Assembly (NCBI GenBank): GCA_011523845.1
Contig: WTFV01000225.1
Coordinates: forward strand, 1-64,000
From: Acidobacteriota bacterium
Lineage (GTDB): Bacteria > Acidobacteriota > Vicinamibacteria > Vicinamibacterales > UBA8438
Direction: 5' to 3'
Length of the DNA: 64,000 nt
In this document: in pieces, positions 1 to 9,228 of the stretch
How positions within the stretch are numbered: position 1 is the first letter of the stretch
How the letters are laid out: every line of letters starts with the position of its first letter
Position numbers and translations under genes: made by a program
Notes under the pieces: generated by a model
Database searches by the model: none
Told to the model about the DNA's origin: nothing
What the model saw: the letters and a program-made list of their open reading frames with translations, nothing else

Positions 1-1278
1 GGCCAGGGCGTCCGCGAGCCCCTCCACGTATGCACCGGTCGAAGCCGCATGCGGCGGGCCGAACTCCGGCCGCCGCGGGTCGTAGAAGCGGCCGCGCAGG
101 TCCGGCGACAACCCGTCCCATTGCTGCATCGGCAGCAGCCAGTCGCTGATCTCGAACACGAAGTCGGCGAACTCGCGTCTTCCGGTCTGCGCGAACAGGG
201 ACGCACAGGCCTGTGCATGCCACGGCACGAAGGCGGGATTCCGGGCTCGGAAGTGCCGCTCGCGGCAGCGCGCGAACGTCGCCGCGCAATGCTCCAGCGA
301 CGGGGCGCCCAGTGCTCCCCGGCGCCTGGACTCGGCCCAGAACAACAGCGCCTCTCCGGAGTAGAAGTTCCAGTTCTCCCCGTCGCGCTCCGGCGGAAAG
401 AAGAACGTCCGGAATCCGAGCTCGTCATCCGCGAGCGAGCTCACCCCCGCCGTGAGCATGGCGAGCTCGGTCGTGAACTCGTCGCGCGCCGGGCTCTCCA
501 GAATGCTCAGTGCGGCCAGCGCCGCCGCGCCCAGCTTCGCCCCGGCGGGTTCCACGATGGCGCCGCGACCGTCGCCGAGGGTCTGGAAGTAGCGGGCCAG
601 GTTGAACCGCAGGTTGCGTACGGCCGCGTCGCGAATCGCCGCGTCACCGCGGTATTCCCCCAGCCGCGCCAGGGACAGAGAGGCCAGGAAACGGCGGATG
701 GCGTTGTCGGCCGGCGATTCGACCCCGCGGCTCGGCCAGTACTTGTAGGGCAGGCTCCCATCGGCCGACAGGTTGCGCAACATCCAGCGACCGATTCCTC
801 CGGCCAGATCGGCAGCCCGGTTCTCCCCGACCTCCGGCGTCGGTGCGACGAGGGTCGAGCCCCTGAACAGCGCGGTGTGCTCGCCGCCGGCGCCCGAGAG
901 CAGAAACTGGCGGGCGGAGAAGACGCGCAGGCCGCCGTCGGCGGTGAAATCGTCGAAACCGGCGTTCCACTCTCGAAGGTACTTCTCGATCGCGCGCGTG
1001 AACCCGAGGTTCGCGGCAATCATGCGGGTCGGCGCCAGGCGAGCGACATCCTCCCGCCAGGCGATCTCCAGGCCGACGATGCCGCGGTCGCGCCTGCGGA
1101 ACACGCGCGCGTGCCGAGCCGGCGCGACCGGGCGAAATCCGCCGGCGACGCAGACTTCGACCACGTCGCCTCCGCCGGCGCCCACCCGCCGGGGCAGGTC
1201 GTCGAGCGCGACATCGTGCGTCCACCCACTGTGCTTCGCCGCGCCGTCCCGCCGAACGCAATACCAGATGGCGTTCAT
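1..1278 (-). CDS. Unrecognised protein, 3' end cut by window edge
   Basis: An open frame runs off the left edge of the window, with 426 codons visible. I read it from an ATG at 1278 (MNAIWYCVRR), 103 bp past the ku stop on the same strand. There is no signal peptide or membrane segment. The middle and C-terminal parts are rich in amphipathic helices and aromatic clusters (for example ENWNFY, YKYWPS, EISDWLLPMQQWD), which suits an all-alpha, possibly alpha/alpha-toroid, enzyme or binding fold. I do not recognise the family. The other two minus-strand frames are long but low-complexity Arg/Pro, so this frame is preferred on amino-acid composition. No function is proposed. Confidence 0.55.
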   Translation of the reverse strand, partial: MNAIWYCVRRDGAAKHSGWTHDVALDDLPRRVGAGGGDVVEVCVAGGFRPVAPARHARVFRRRDRGIVGLEIAWREDVARLAPTRMIAANLGFTRAIEKYLREWNAGFDDFTADGGLRVFSARQFLLSGAGGEHTALFRGSTLVAPTPEVGENRAADLAGGIGRWMLRNLSADGSLPYKYWPSRGVESPADNAIRRFLASLSLARLGEYRGDAAIRDAAVRNLRFNLARYFQTLGDGRGAIVEPAGAKLGAAALAALSILESPARDEFTTELAMLTAGVSSLADDELGFRTFFFPPERDGENWNFYSGEALLFWAESRRRGALGAPSLEHCAATFARCRERHFRARNPAFVPWHAQACASLFAQTGRREFADFVFEISDWLLPMQQWDGLSPDLRGRFYDPRRPEFGPPHAASTGAYVEGLADALA

Positions 1279-1381
1279 CCTGCTCGGGCACGGACGGGCT
1301 CGGATGCAGCCGCTCGGCCGGCGGCTCGCTCGCGACTACGTACGCCGGGGCTCCCCGGCATCCGGCGTTCCGACAGAACTC

Positions 1382-2293
1382 CTACGCGCGCCTCCGCTTC
1401 CGGGCCGGGGCCGCCGCGGCGGCCACCGCTCCATCGCTCGCCGCCGCCCGCGAGGACCGCCTGGCAGTCGCCTTGGCGGCGCGTTTGGCGGGCGCCTTGA
1501 CCGGCTTCTTCTTCGACGCGCTGACCTGGTCGAGGCTCTTGCGCAGCGCCTCCATCAGGTTCACGACCTTGGCCGGGGAGTCGGCCTCCGTCTCGACCAC
1601 TTCCTCGCCGGCCACCTTCGCGTCGATGATGCGCCGCAGCTCCGCCTGGTATTCGTCGGTGAACTCCGACAGGTCGAGCTCGCCCGCGAAGGTGCCTATC
1701 ACCTGCCGCGCGAGCTGCACCTCGGCGTCGTTGACGGTCTCCGGCAGGTCCTCCAGCTCGTCGATCGCCGACATCCGGCGGACCTCGCTCGCCGCCCGCA
1801 GGGTGAGCATCATCAGGCCCCTGTCGCGCGGCTGCACGGCGACCAGGTACTCGCGGCCGAGCAGGGCCAGCTTGCCGATGCCCGCCTTGCCCTGGAGCGC
1901 CTCGCGGAGCACCGCGAACGCCCCGGCCGCCACCTTGCCGTCCGGGGCCAGGTAGTAGGGACGCTCGACGTAGATGGGATCGATCGAGTCGACGTCGGCG
2001 AACCGCAGCAGGTTGATGATGCGCGTCGACTCCGGCTTCGCCTTGGCGATGTCCTCGTCGTCGACGACCACGTAGCGGCCCTTGTCGAACTCGTAGCCCT
2101 TGACGATCTCGGACTTGTCGACCTCGCGGTCGCACTCCTCGCACCACTTCTTCTGCCGGATGCGCGTCTGGCACTCGGCGTGCAACTGGTTGAACCGGAC
2201 CACGCCGGTCGCGTTGGTCGCGGGGAACACCCGCACCGGGACGGTAACCAGGCTGACCTTGAGGTAGCCCTTCCAGGTCGAACGTGCGGCCAT
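1382..2293 (-). CDS. ku: Non-homologous end-joining protein Ku
   Basis: This is bacterial Ku, 303 aa. It is the homodimeric ring that binds DNA double-strand ends and recruits LigD. The N-terminus (STWKGYLKVSLVTVPVRVF) and the beta-barrel core (YVVVDDEDIAKAKPESTR, IYVERPYYLAPD, REYLVAVQPRD) are typical. A Lys/Ala/Arg-rich tail of about 45 residues follows, as in many bacterial Ku proteins, and probably contacts DNA. The ATG at 2293 is chosen because AAGGAG lies 8 nt upstream and the conserved domain starts there. The frame extends further upstream only through repeat sequence. It is divergent from ligD, from which it is separated by about 420 bp containing a MITE-like element. Confidence 0.95.
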   Translation of the reverse strand: MAARSTWKGYLKVSLVTVPVRVFPATNATGVVRFNQLHAECQTRIRQKKWCEECDREVDKSEIVKGYEFDKGRYVVVDDEDIAKAKPESTRIINLLRFADVDSIDPIYVERPYYLAPDGKVAAGAFAVLREALQGKAGIGKLALLGREYLVAVQPRDRGLMMLTLRAASEVRRMSAIDELEDLPETVNDAEVQLARQVIGTFAGELDLSEFTDEYQAELRRIIDAKVAGEEVVETEADSPAKVVNLMEALRKSLDQVSASKKKPVKAPAKRAAKATARRSSRAAASDGAVAAAAAPARKRRRA

Positions 2294-2382
2294 CTGTCGC
2301 GCTCCTTGTCCCAGGCCCATCGCCCGTCGCGGCGCGCGCCGCGGCCTCCGCGGCACGGCGCAACTCTCGCGTGCGGGCGTTC

Positions 2383-2553
2383 GTACCAGCCCGTGGCGAA
2401 AGGCCCCGCTTGCATTCGAGCGGCGATGCATCCCGCCTGACTGCGTTCGTCGGCTACATATGCCCAATATGCGCCCCTCCTCACGCCGGGTACCGGGTGT
2501 CGGGGCGCCTCGTCGCTCTCGGTGCCACGCGGGGTTCCATCACGGGCTGGTAC
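2383..2553 (+). repeat. MITE-like element, copy 1
   Basis: A 171-bp segment in the ku/ligD divergent intergenic region is bounded by perfect 13-bp terminal inverted repeats, GTACCAGCCCGTG at 2383-2395 and CACGGGCTGGTAC at 2541-2553. Its interior (GCATTCGAGCGGCGATGCAT near 2412, and CTCGGTGCCACGCGG near 2517) recurs in the copies at 5952-6277 and 33075-33210. It has no coding capacity of its own. It sits where both the ku and ligD promoters would be expected. Confidence 0.75.
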
Positions 2554-2711
2554 GCCACGTCGCTCGATCACTATATCGGCACGACGCCCCGCCCGGTTCC
2601 ACGGACGCCGCAACCTGCCTGGGAGGCCGGCCTTTCCACTTGCGCGCCCGGACCGCTTCACCGTGGCCACGCCTCCATCGCGCGGAGCAGGTGCCGTATC
2701 CTGATCTCCCC

Positions 2712-5057
2712 GTGGCGAAACGGCAGGAACGGCAACCGGGGAAGGTGACGGCATGGCGCGGCGAGCCGCGCGACGTGCGCCCGATGCTGGCCGAGTCGGC
2801 GCCCGCCGGCGCGCACGCCCGGCTTCTCGCGAGGCCGGACCTCGTCTTCGAACCGAAGTACGACGGCATCCGCGCCCTGGTGGCGCTCGACGGCGACGCC
2901 CCCCCGCGCCTCTACACGCGGCTCGGCCGTGACAAGACCGCGCAGTTCCCGGATCTGGCCGCGCCCCTGGCGGCATTCGGCGCGCGGCTCCGGCGGCCGG
3001 TGCTGCTCGACGGCGAGATCGTGGCGAGCGACGAGCAGGGCGCCGCGCTGCCGTTTCAGCACCTCCAGGAGCGGCTGCACGCCACCGGCGGCGCCATCCG
3101 GACTGCGGCGCGGCACGTCGCGGCGATGCTGGTCGTCTTCGACCTGCTCCGCCACGGAGACGAGGACCTTCGCCCGCTCCCGCTCACCGAGCGCCGGCGG
3201 CGCCTGGAACAGGTGATGCGCCGGAACGACGCGCCCGCGGTGCGCCTGATCGACGGCACCATCGGCAACGGCATGGAACTGGCGGCCCAGGGCCGGCGGA
3301 ACGGCTGGGAGGGGCTCATCGTGAAACGGCCGGACGGACGCTACGCCGGCGGGAGCCGCAGCCCGGGCTGGCAGAAGCTGAAGTTCACGAGATCGGAGGA
3401 GTTCGTCGTCGGGGGCTGGACCGCGCCGCGCGGGTCGCGCCGGCACTTCGGCGCCCTGCTCCTCGGCTACCACACGGCAGGCGGCCGCTCGCGGTCCGCG
3501 CCGCTCGTGTTCGCCGGGCAGGTGGGCACCGGTTTCACCGACGCCGAGCTCGACCGTCTGGCCGGGCTCCTCGCTCCGCTCGCCCGGGACGCGGCGCCTT
3601 TCGTCGAGCTGGCCCCTCCGAAGCCTTCCGAGAAGCGCCATTGGGTCGAGCCGGTCCTCGTCGTGCAGACGTCGTTCAGCCAGTGGACGCGCGATGGCGT
3701 GCTCCGGCACCCGGTGTACGAGGGCCTGCGAAGCGACAAGCGGGCGGCCGATGTGCAGCATCCCGCCCGTCGTCCGCCGACGGGCCGCGTGTCCGGAGCG
3801 GCGCCGACACGACACGCGCCCGGCACCGGGCGGACGCGACGGGGCGCCGTCACGGTCGAACCATCGCAGCCGAGGTCCCCGACGTCCTCGGCGGCGCGTC
3901 CGGCTCCCGCCGCGGCCGCCGCGACGCGGACCCGGGCGACGCCCGCCGGCCAGGACGTGCGCCGGAAGCGCCCCGGCCGGCAACGGCCGGCCGTTCACCC
4001 CGCGCATCCGGAACCGGCGGTCGAGGGCGAGCCGAAACGAGAGCACCCTCATGCCGTTCACCCCGCGCACCCGGAACCGGCGGTCGACGATCTGCTCGGG
4101 CAGATCGAGGAGCTGGAACGCAGCCGACGGCGCGGCACGCTCGTCCTGGGCGACGGCGCGCGCGTCCCCGCGGGCAACCTGCACAAGGTGTTCTGGCCCG
4201 AGCCGGGCATCACCAAGGGCGAGCTGCTGCGCTTCTATCTGCGGATGGCCCCGTACCTGCTGCCCGTCGTCCAGGATCGGCCGCTCGTCATGAAGCGGTT
4301 CCCCAACGGGGTGGACGGCAAGTCGTTCTACCAGCACCGCGCGCCCGACCCGCTGCCCGACGGCCTCCGCGTGACGACCGTCCGCGAGAGCCCCGACAAG
4401 GCCGACTCGGTGGTCCCGTACCTCGTCGGCGGACGGCTGCAGACCCTGCTCTACATGGCGCAACTCGCCGTGATCTCCCAGGATCCCTGGTTCTCGCGGT
4501 TGCCGGACATCGAGGCGGCCGACCTCGTCGCACTCGATCTGGACCCGATGCCGGAAGCCTCCTTCGACCGCGTGCTCGACGTCGCCTGCTGGCTGCACGA
4601 CGAGCTCGACCGGCTCGGCGTGCCCTGCTTCGCCAAGACGTCGGGTTCCGAAGGGCTGCACATCTTCATTCCGCTCCCTTCGGGAACGCCCTACGAGGCG
4701 GGGATGATCTTCTGCCAGATCGTCGCCACCGTCGTGGCCGGCGCGCACCCGGGGACGGCCACCGTGGAACGCCTGGTCAGGCAGCGATCGCCGGACGTCG
4801 TCTACATCGACTACCTGCAGAACATCTACGGCAAGACGCTCGCCTGCGCCTACAGCGCGCGCGCCAGCCCGTTCGCGGGCGTGTCCACGCCGCTCGCCTG
4901 GACGGAGGTGCACGAAGGCGTCGCGGCAGGGCTCCGGCCGCACGACTTCACGATGCGTTCGATCTTCGGGCGGCTCGAGCGGGTGGGCGATCTCTGGGCC
5001 GCGCTGCGGACGGTCGAGCCGGCGCGTCTCGAGGCGGCGTTCGCCTACGAGGAGTAG
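2712..5057 (+). CDS. ligD: ATP-dependent DNA ligase LigD (ligase-polymerase form)
   Basis: This is the NHEJ ligase partner of Ku. The N-terminal ATP-dependent ligase domain spans roughly residues 20-330, with the adenylation motif EPKYDGIRA (Lys about 49) and the later motifs GLIVKRPDG and GWQKLKF. The C-terminal primase-polymerase domain spans about 475-775, with the metal-binding LDLDP. The phosphoesterase domain found in many LigD proteins is absent. The domain order is ligase then polymerase, joined by a Pro/Arg/Ala-rich linker of about 130 residues. The linker contains an 11-residue motif (AVHPAHPEPAV) twice. A GTG at 2712 is taken as the start because the frame upstream runs through the MITE-like element; GTG 2745 is an alternative. 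No clear Shine-Dalgarno precedes it. 781 aa. Confidence 0.93.
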   Translation: MAKRQERQPGKVTAWRGEPRDVRPMLAESAPAGAHARLLARPDLVFEPKYDGIRALVALDGDAPPRLYTRLGRDKTAQFPDLAAPLAAFGARLRRPVLLDGEIVASDEQGAALPFQHLQERLHATGGAIRTAARHVAAMLVVFDLLRHGDEDLRPLPLTERRRRLEQVMRRNDAPAVRLIDGTIGNGMELAAQGRRNGWEGLIVKRPDGRYAGGSRSPGWQKLKFTRSEEFVVGGWTAPRGSRRHFGALLLGYHTAGGRSRSAPLVFAGQVGTGFTDAELDRLAGLLAPLARDAAPFVELAPPKPSEKRHWVEPVLVVQTSFSQWTRDGVLRHPVYEGLRSDKRAADVQHPARRPPTGRVSGAAPTRHAPGTGRTRRGAVTVEPSQPRSPTSSAARPAPAAAAATRTRATPAGQDVRRKRPGRQRPAVHPAHPEPAVEGEPKREHPHAVHPAHPEPAVDDLLGQIEELERSRRRGTLVLGDGARVPAGNLHKVFWPEPGITKGELLRFYLRMAPYLLPVVQDRPLVMKRFPNGVDGKSFYQHRAPDPLPDGLRVTTVRESPDKADSVVPYLVGGRLQTLLYMAQLAVISQDPWFSRLPDIEAADLVALDLDPMPEASFDRVLDVACWLHDELDRLGVPCFAKTSGSEGLHIFIPLPSGTPYEAGMIFCQIVATVVAGAHPGTATVERLVRQRSPDVVYIDYLQNIYGKTLACAYSARASPFAGVSTPLAWTEVHEGVAAGLRPHDFTMRSIFGRLERVGDLWAALRTVEPARLEAAFAYEE
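3990..4087 (+). repeat. 35-bp direct repeat in the ligD linker
   Basis: Copies at 3990-4024 and 4053-4087 are 63 bp apart and differ at one base. Both are in frame and encode the same Pro/His-rich linker motif. This is a recent in-frame internal duplication between the two LigD domains. Confidence 0.85.
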
Positions 5058-5158
5058 CAACGCGGGCGCCTCGCCGCTGCCGGCGCCACGCGGCGCCGGT
5101 ACACTGAACGGCCGCATGGCGCTGGGCGCGAGACCGGAAACCGGACGCTCCGCCATGC

Positions 5159-5926
5159 ATGACCATGGTGGAACCACGGATCGGCGCGGCGCAGCCCTTT
5201 CTTTCCGTGATCGTACCGGCCTACAACGAGCAGGCGCGGATATCCGCGTCGCTGGCGAGGCTCGCCGCCCATCTGAACCGGCAGTCGTACTCGTGGGAAG
5301 TGGTGGTCGTCGACGACGGGAGCAGCGATGCGACGGCCGCCATCGTCCGCGAATGGGCGGCGCGGCACCCGGGATTCCGCCTGGAAGGGATATCGCACGG
5401 CGGCAAGGGCGCCGCCGTGCGGCGCGGCATGCTGTCGGCCCGAGGCGCGCACCGCTTCATGTGCGACGCCGACCTGGCGATGCCGCTCGAGCACCTCGAC
5501 GCATTCACAGGCGCGATTGGGCGGGGTTGGGACCTCGCCATCGCCTCGCGGCAGATGGCCGGCGCGAGGCGCGTCGGCGAGTCGCGGCTCCGCTACTTCC
5601 TCAGCCGGCTCTTCAACAGGCTGGTGCGCCTGCTGGTCGTCCGCGAGTTCAGCGATACGCAATGCGGCTTCAAGTGCTTCAGCGCACGCGCCGCCGACGT
5701 GCTCTTCAACCGGCAGCGAACCACCGGCTGGAGCTTCGACGTCGAGATTCTGTACCTGGCTCGCGAGCTGAACATGCGCGTCGCCGAGATACCGATAGAG
5801 TGTCATCACGACAGGACGGGCATGGTTCGCACCTTGTCGATGGCGCTGGCGATGCTGTGGGGTGTAGCGGTGCTAAAGTGGCGCAGCATCGGCCGGCGGC
5901 GCCTCTCCGGCGACGGGAGGTGCTGA
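5159..5926 (+). CDS. Family 2 glycosyltransferase, polyprenyl-phosphate sugar synthase-like
   Basis: A 255-aa GT-A-fold enzyme of the Alg5/dolichyl-phosphate beta-glucosyltransferase type. It would transfer a sugar from a nucleotide donor to a polyprenyl phosphate on the cytoplasmic face. Seen are VIVPAYNEQARI near residue 18, VVVVDDGSSD near 49, the metal-binding CDADLAMP near 102, and the family block DTQCGFKCFSA near 165. It lacks a two-helix C-terminal anchor, so it is probably peripheral. The next gene downstream is a PA14/GT-C-like membrane protein, which fits a polyprenyl-linked sugar being used on the outer face. The ATG at 5159 is chosen, and ATG 5165 is equally possible. Donor and acceptor are not known. 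Confidence 0.85.
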   Translation: MTMVEPRIGAAQPFLSVIVPAYNEQARISASLARLAAHLNRQSYSWEVVVVDDGSSDATAAIVREWAARHPGFRLEGISHGGKGAAVRRGMLSARGAHRFMCDADLAMPLEHLDAFTGAIGRGWDLAIASRQMAGARRVGESRLRYFLSRLFNRLVRLLVVREFSDTQCGFKCFSARAADVLFNRQRTTGWSFDVEILYLARELNMRVAEIPIECHHDRTGMVRTLSMALAMLWGVAVLKWRSIGRRRLSGDGRC

Positions 5927-5951
5927 GCCGTTTCGTTGCTACCATCCCCAG

Positions 5952-6277
5952 CAGCCCGTGGTGAAACGCCCACGTGGCGCCGAGCGCGGCGAGGCGCCGC
6001 CACCACGGGAGCCGAAAGGGGAACCACGATGTGGTGAACGCCACGATGTGGTAAACGCCGCGTGGCGCCGAGCGCGGCGAGGCGCCACCACCACGGGGGC
6101 CGAAAGGGGAACCACGATGTGGTGAACGCCGCGTGGCGCCGAGCGCGGCGAGGCGCCCGCGTGGCAAGGCGCGACGAGGGAGCATAGTGGGCCTGTTCGA
6201 CCGAGGAGCAACGCGTCCAGGCGGAATGCATCGCCGCTCGAATGCAGCGGAGCCTTGCCTGACTTTGCCACGGGCTG
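5952..6277 (-). repeat. MITE-like element, copy 2, internally expanded
   Basis: This is a reverse-oriented copy of the element at 2383-2553. It is bounded by CAGCCCGTG (5952-5960) and CACGGGCTG (6269-6277). The reverse complement of 6210-6250 repeats the ATTCGAGCGGCGATGCAT core. At 326 bp it is about twice the length of copy 1, because one end has been amplified in tandem at 5973-6155. It fills the gap between the GT2 gene and the GT-C-like gene and ends 10 bp before the latter's ATG. Confidence 0.7.
5973..6155 (+). repeat. Tandem repeats inside MITE copy 2
   Basis: Three starts of a unit beginning CGTGGCGCCGAGCGCGGCGA lie at 5973, 6061 and 6132, with periods of 88 and 71 bp. The unit also carries CCACCACGGG, CCGAAAGGGGAACC and ACGATGTGGTGAACGCC. 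The third unit is truncated. The GGCGCC arms around each GC core can fold into small hairpins. Confidence 0.8.
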
Positions 6278-6287
6278 CCGGGTGACC

Positions 6288-9018
6288 ATGCTCCGCGCTC
6301 GAATCCCACGGGTCGCTCCGCGGGTGCTCGCGGCGTGTTGCGCGGTGACGGCCGTTGCGCTGAGCGCGGTCCTGGTCTATCTCGAGGCGCGCGTGTCGGA
6401 ACGGATCGGCCTGCACCGCGCCGTGTACCCGAACGTCGATTTCAGCGGCGGCCCGCTCGTCGAGGGCGGCAGCCGGGAAATAGCGCTCGACTTCCTCGCC
6501 GACGAGTCGTTGCCGCAACGGTTCTTCAGCGTCCGCTGGCGGGGGTTCTGGTACGTGCCGGAGGCGGGCGAGATCGAATTGCACGGCGCCGGCGACGATC
6601 GTCTCGACGTCTGGCTCGACGGCGAACTGGTGCTCCGCCGCAGCCCGCCGGCCGACATGCACACCCGGACGCGCGTGCTCCAGCTCGACGCAGGCGTGCA
6701 CGACCTCCGCGTGGAATACCAGCAGCACGGCGGCGCGCACGCGCTGCGCGTCCGGTGGGCGCCGCGGGGCGGGCGACCCCGCCCTCTGCCCGCGCACCGG
6801 CTGTTCCGTGCGCCGCCCACCGCACACGACATCCGCGGGCGAGATCGAATTGCACGGCGCCGGCGACGATCGTCTCGACGTCTGGCTCGACGGCGAACTG
6901 GTGCTCCGCCGCAGCCCGCCGGCCGACATGCACACCCGGACGCGCGTGCTCCAGCTCGACGCAGGCGTGCACGACCTCCGCGTGGAATACCAGCAGCACG
7001 GCGGCGCGCACGCGCTGCGCGTCCGGTGGGCGCCGCGGGGCGGGCGACCCCGCCCTCTGCCCGCGCACCGGCTGTTCCGTGCGCCGCCCACCGCACACGA
7101 CATCCGGCTGGCGCAGCGCACGGCTCGACTGGAGCTGGTCGTCCGAGTCGTCTGGGGCGCGCTGGCGGTGTGCGGGTTCGCGTTCCTGGCGGCGCGCGCT
7201 CGGCGTCGCCTTCGCCGGTCCTCCTGGTGGAAGAACCGGCTCCGGCGCCGCGTGACCGCCGGCGAACCCCCCGCGGAGCCGCTGTCACCCGGCGGACTGC
7301 TCGCCGTGCACGCCGCCTATCTGGCGTTGTCTGCGCTCTTCTGCTCGAACGTCTTCCTGCTCACCGACCTGAACAGCCACGGCATTCTCGGTGGCGATCC
7401 GGCGGCCAACAACTGGCAACTGCAGTGGGTGTCGCGCGCCCTCCTCACCGATCCGCTGAATCTCTTCAACGGCAATACCTTTCACCCGCACCCCAACGTG
7501 GTCGCCCTGATGGACCACATGCTGGCCCTCGCCGTCATCAACGCACCGCTCTCGTTGCTCTCGGACAGCCCGTGGTTCGGCTACAACCTGCTGATTCTTC
7601 TCGCCTACTATCTCTCGTGCGTCGGCGGCCACGTGTTCGTGCGCGAGGTGACCGGTTCGCGTCACGCGGCGGTCTGGGGAGGCATCTTCTGGGCTTTCCT
7701 CTTCTACCGATTCCATCACATCGGACACCTCAACATTCTCTCCTTCCAGTGGATGCCGTTCATCGCCGCCGCCCTGATCCGATTCCTGAGACGACCGACG
7801 CGAGCGCGGGCGCTGGCGTTCGCCGCCTGCTTCGCCGTACAGGCGCTCGTGAGCTGGTATCACGCGGTCATCTCGGCGATCCTCGTTCTCGTGCTGTCCC
7901 TGCTCCACGCCGGCCGGCAGCGATTGACCCTGGAGCACGCGGCGCTCTCCGCCGCCGCGGTGGCCCTGTGCGGCGCCGTCATCCTCCCCCTGGCGGGTCC
8001 CTATCGCAGGAGCCTGGAGGAAACGCACCTCGGCAACCGTTACGTCCAGGCGCTCGTTCCCGGCGACCGGGTGTCGATCGCGGACTACCTGGAGCCGCCG
8101 CGGGCGACGCTCCTCGGCGAGCTGCGGGACGCCGGCCCGTGGATCTGGGGAGAGCAGACGCTGTACGTCGGCTACACGGCGCTCGCGCTCGCACTGGCCG
8201 GTCTCTGCGTCCGGCGCGCACCGGGCGCCGTCCGGGTCGGGAACGAGCCGGCGCGGGTGACGAGCACGCGGTGGATTGCGACCGGGGTCTGTCTGGTCGT
8301 CGTCGGCTTCGTGCTGGCGAAGGGATTCGTCTCGTCGCAGCAGGTTCGCCTGCCGCTGTTCTACCTCTCCGAGTTGCCCGGACTGGATTTCATCAAGGGG
8401 TTGCGCACGACGCAGAGATACTCCCTCCTGCTCTACTTCGGCATCCTGATTCTGTCCGGGGCGGGCGCCGCCGCGGTCGCCGCGCGCTGCCGCAGCACGC
8501 GCACCGCGTGGGCAGCCACCGCGCTGGTCTGCCTGGCGTTCATCGCGGAGGTCTATCCCTACCGGCTGCCCTTCGAACCGCGCCCCTACGAGGTCAGCCG
8601 TCTCGACCGCGCGATACCGCGGCTCTGGCGCGACGAGGGACGAACGCCGATCGTGCTGCACCTGCCCATTCACTACTTCCTCCGCGCCCACGCGACGCCC
8701 GAAGCGGTCTACATGCTCGATTCGACGCACCACTGGGCGCGAGTGGTCAACGGTTTCAGCGGCGGCGAGCCGCGCGGGTTCCGGCGCACGCTGCAGGCTC
8801 TCGACGCCCTGCCGGAGGACCGCGGCGTGGCCACGCTGGCCGAGCTGCAGATCGATCTGGTGGCGATTCACCGCACCGCGCCGCCGGACGAGCGCCGCTC
8901 CCTGACGGCTTTCTTCGAGGCGGCGCCCTGGGCCTCGGTCTACCGGATCGGTGACGAGCGCCTCGTGCGCATCGACCAGGCGTCCCTGCAGACCGCGCTG
9001 GCCCGCCAGCCACGCTAG
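6288..9018 (+). pseudogene. PA14 domain / GT-C-like polytopic membrane protein, frameshifted by a tandem duplication
   Basis: From ATG 6288 the frame encodes a signal-anchor helix (VLAACCAVTAVALSAVLVYL) and a PA14-like beta-barrel (GFWYVPEAGEIELHGAGDDR, VWLDGELVLRR). A perfect 271-bp duplication follows. Because 271 is not a multiple of 3, the rest of the protein lies in another frame from about 7106 to 9018. That part has about 10-11 transmembrane helices and a C-terminal periplasmic region. The layout resembles GT-C/PMT or YfhO-like sugar transferases that use polyprenyl-phosphate sugars, in keeping with the GT2 gene upstream. Removing one copy of the duplication restores a single frame of about 818 codons. 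As it stands the full protein cannot be made. Homology at the family level is uncertain. Confidence 0.8.
6564..7105 (+). repeat. Perfect 271-bp tandem duplication
   Basis: Bases 6564-6834 and 6835-7105 are identical by eye. The unit carries most of the PA14-domain coding sequence. The join at 6834/6835 shifts the reading frame by one, so the two copies are read in different frames. The absence of any divergence means the duplication is very recent or is an assembly artefact. Confidence 0.93.
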
Positions 9019-9055
9019 CGGTGTGCCCCGGAACCCGGAACCCGGACGCCAGCCG

Positions 9056-9084
9056 TTGACAGGCAATTGCCGTGCGCCTAGGAT
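9056..9084 (+). promoter_or_regulatory. Sigma-70-type promoter for the tRNA-Arg pair
   Basis: TTGACA at 9056-9061 and TAGGAT at 9079-9084 are separated by 17 bp. The predicted start, near 9091, is about 138 nt before the first tRNA. No gene lies between, so this is the likely promoter of the tRNA precursor. Confidence 0.6.
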
Positions 9085-9127
9085 CCAGAGGCTTGCAGGA
9101 CGCCCGTGTAGAGGCCGAACGGCTGCA

Positions 9128-9149
9128 CGACCCCGGAACCCGGGGGTCG
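9128..9149 (+). other. Hairpin in the tRNA leader
   Basis: CGACCCC (9128-9134) pairs with GGGGTCG (9143-9149) around an 8-nt loop. It lies between the promoter at 9056 and the first tRNA. No T-tract follows, so it is more likely leader structure or a processing site than a terminator. Confidence 0.4.
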
Positions 9150-9228
9150 ATTCACCAGGCTCGGCGCCGCACCGGCGATTCGGCTGGCAGTCCGGACGTA
9201 TGTGACGCAGGTTGTCGATTCCAAACGC

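Noticed and set aside
49..1500. A 483-codon plus-strand frame over the first gene
   Set aside because: Composition is Arg/Pro/Ala-rich without motifs. The opposite strand gives a balanced protein.
6834..6840. Programmed ribosomal frameshift in the PA14/GT-C gene
   Set aside because: The frame change is fully explained by the 271-bp perfect duplication. No slippery heptamer is seen at the join.
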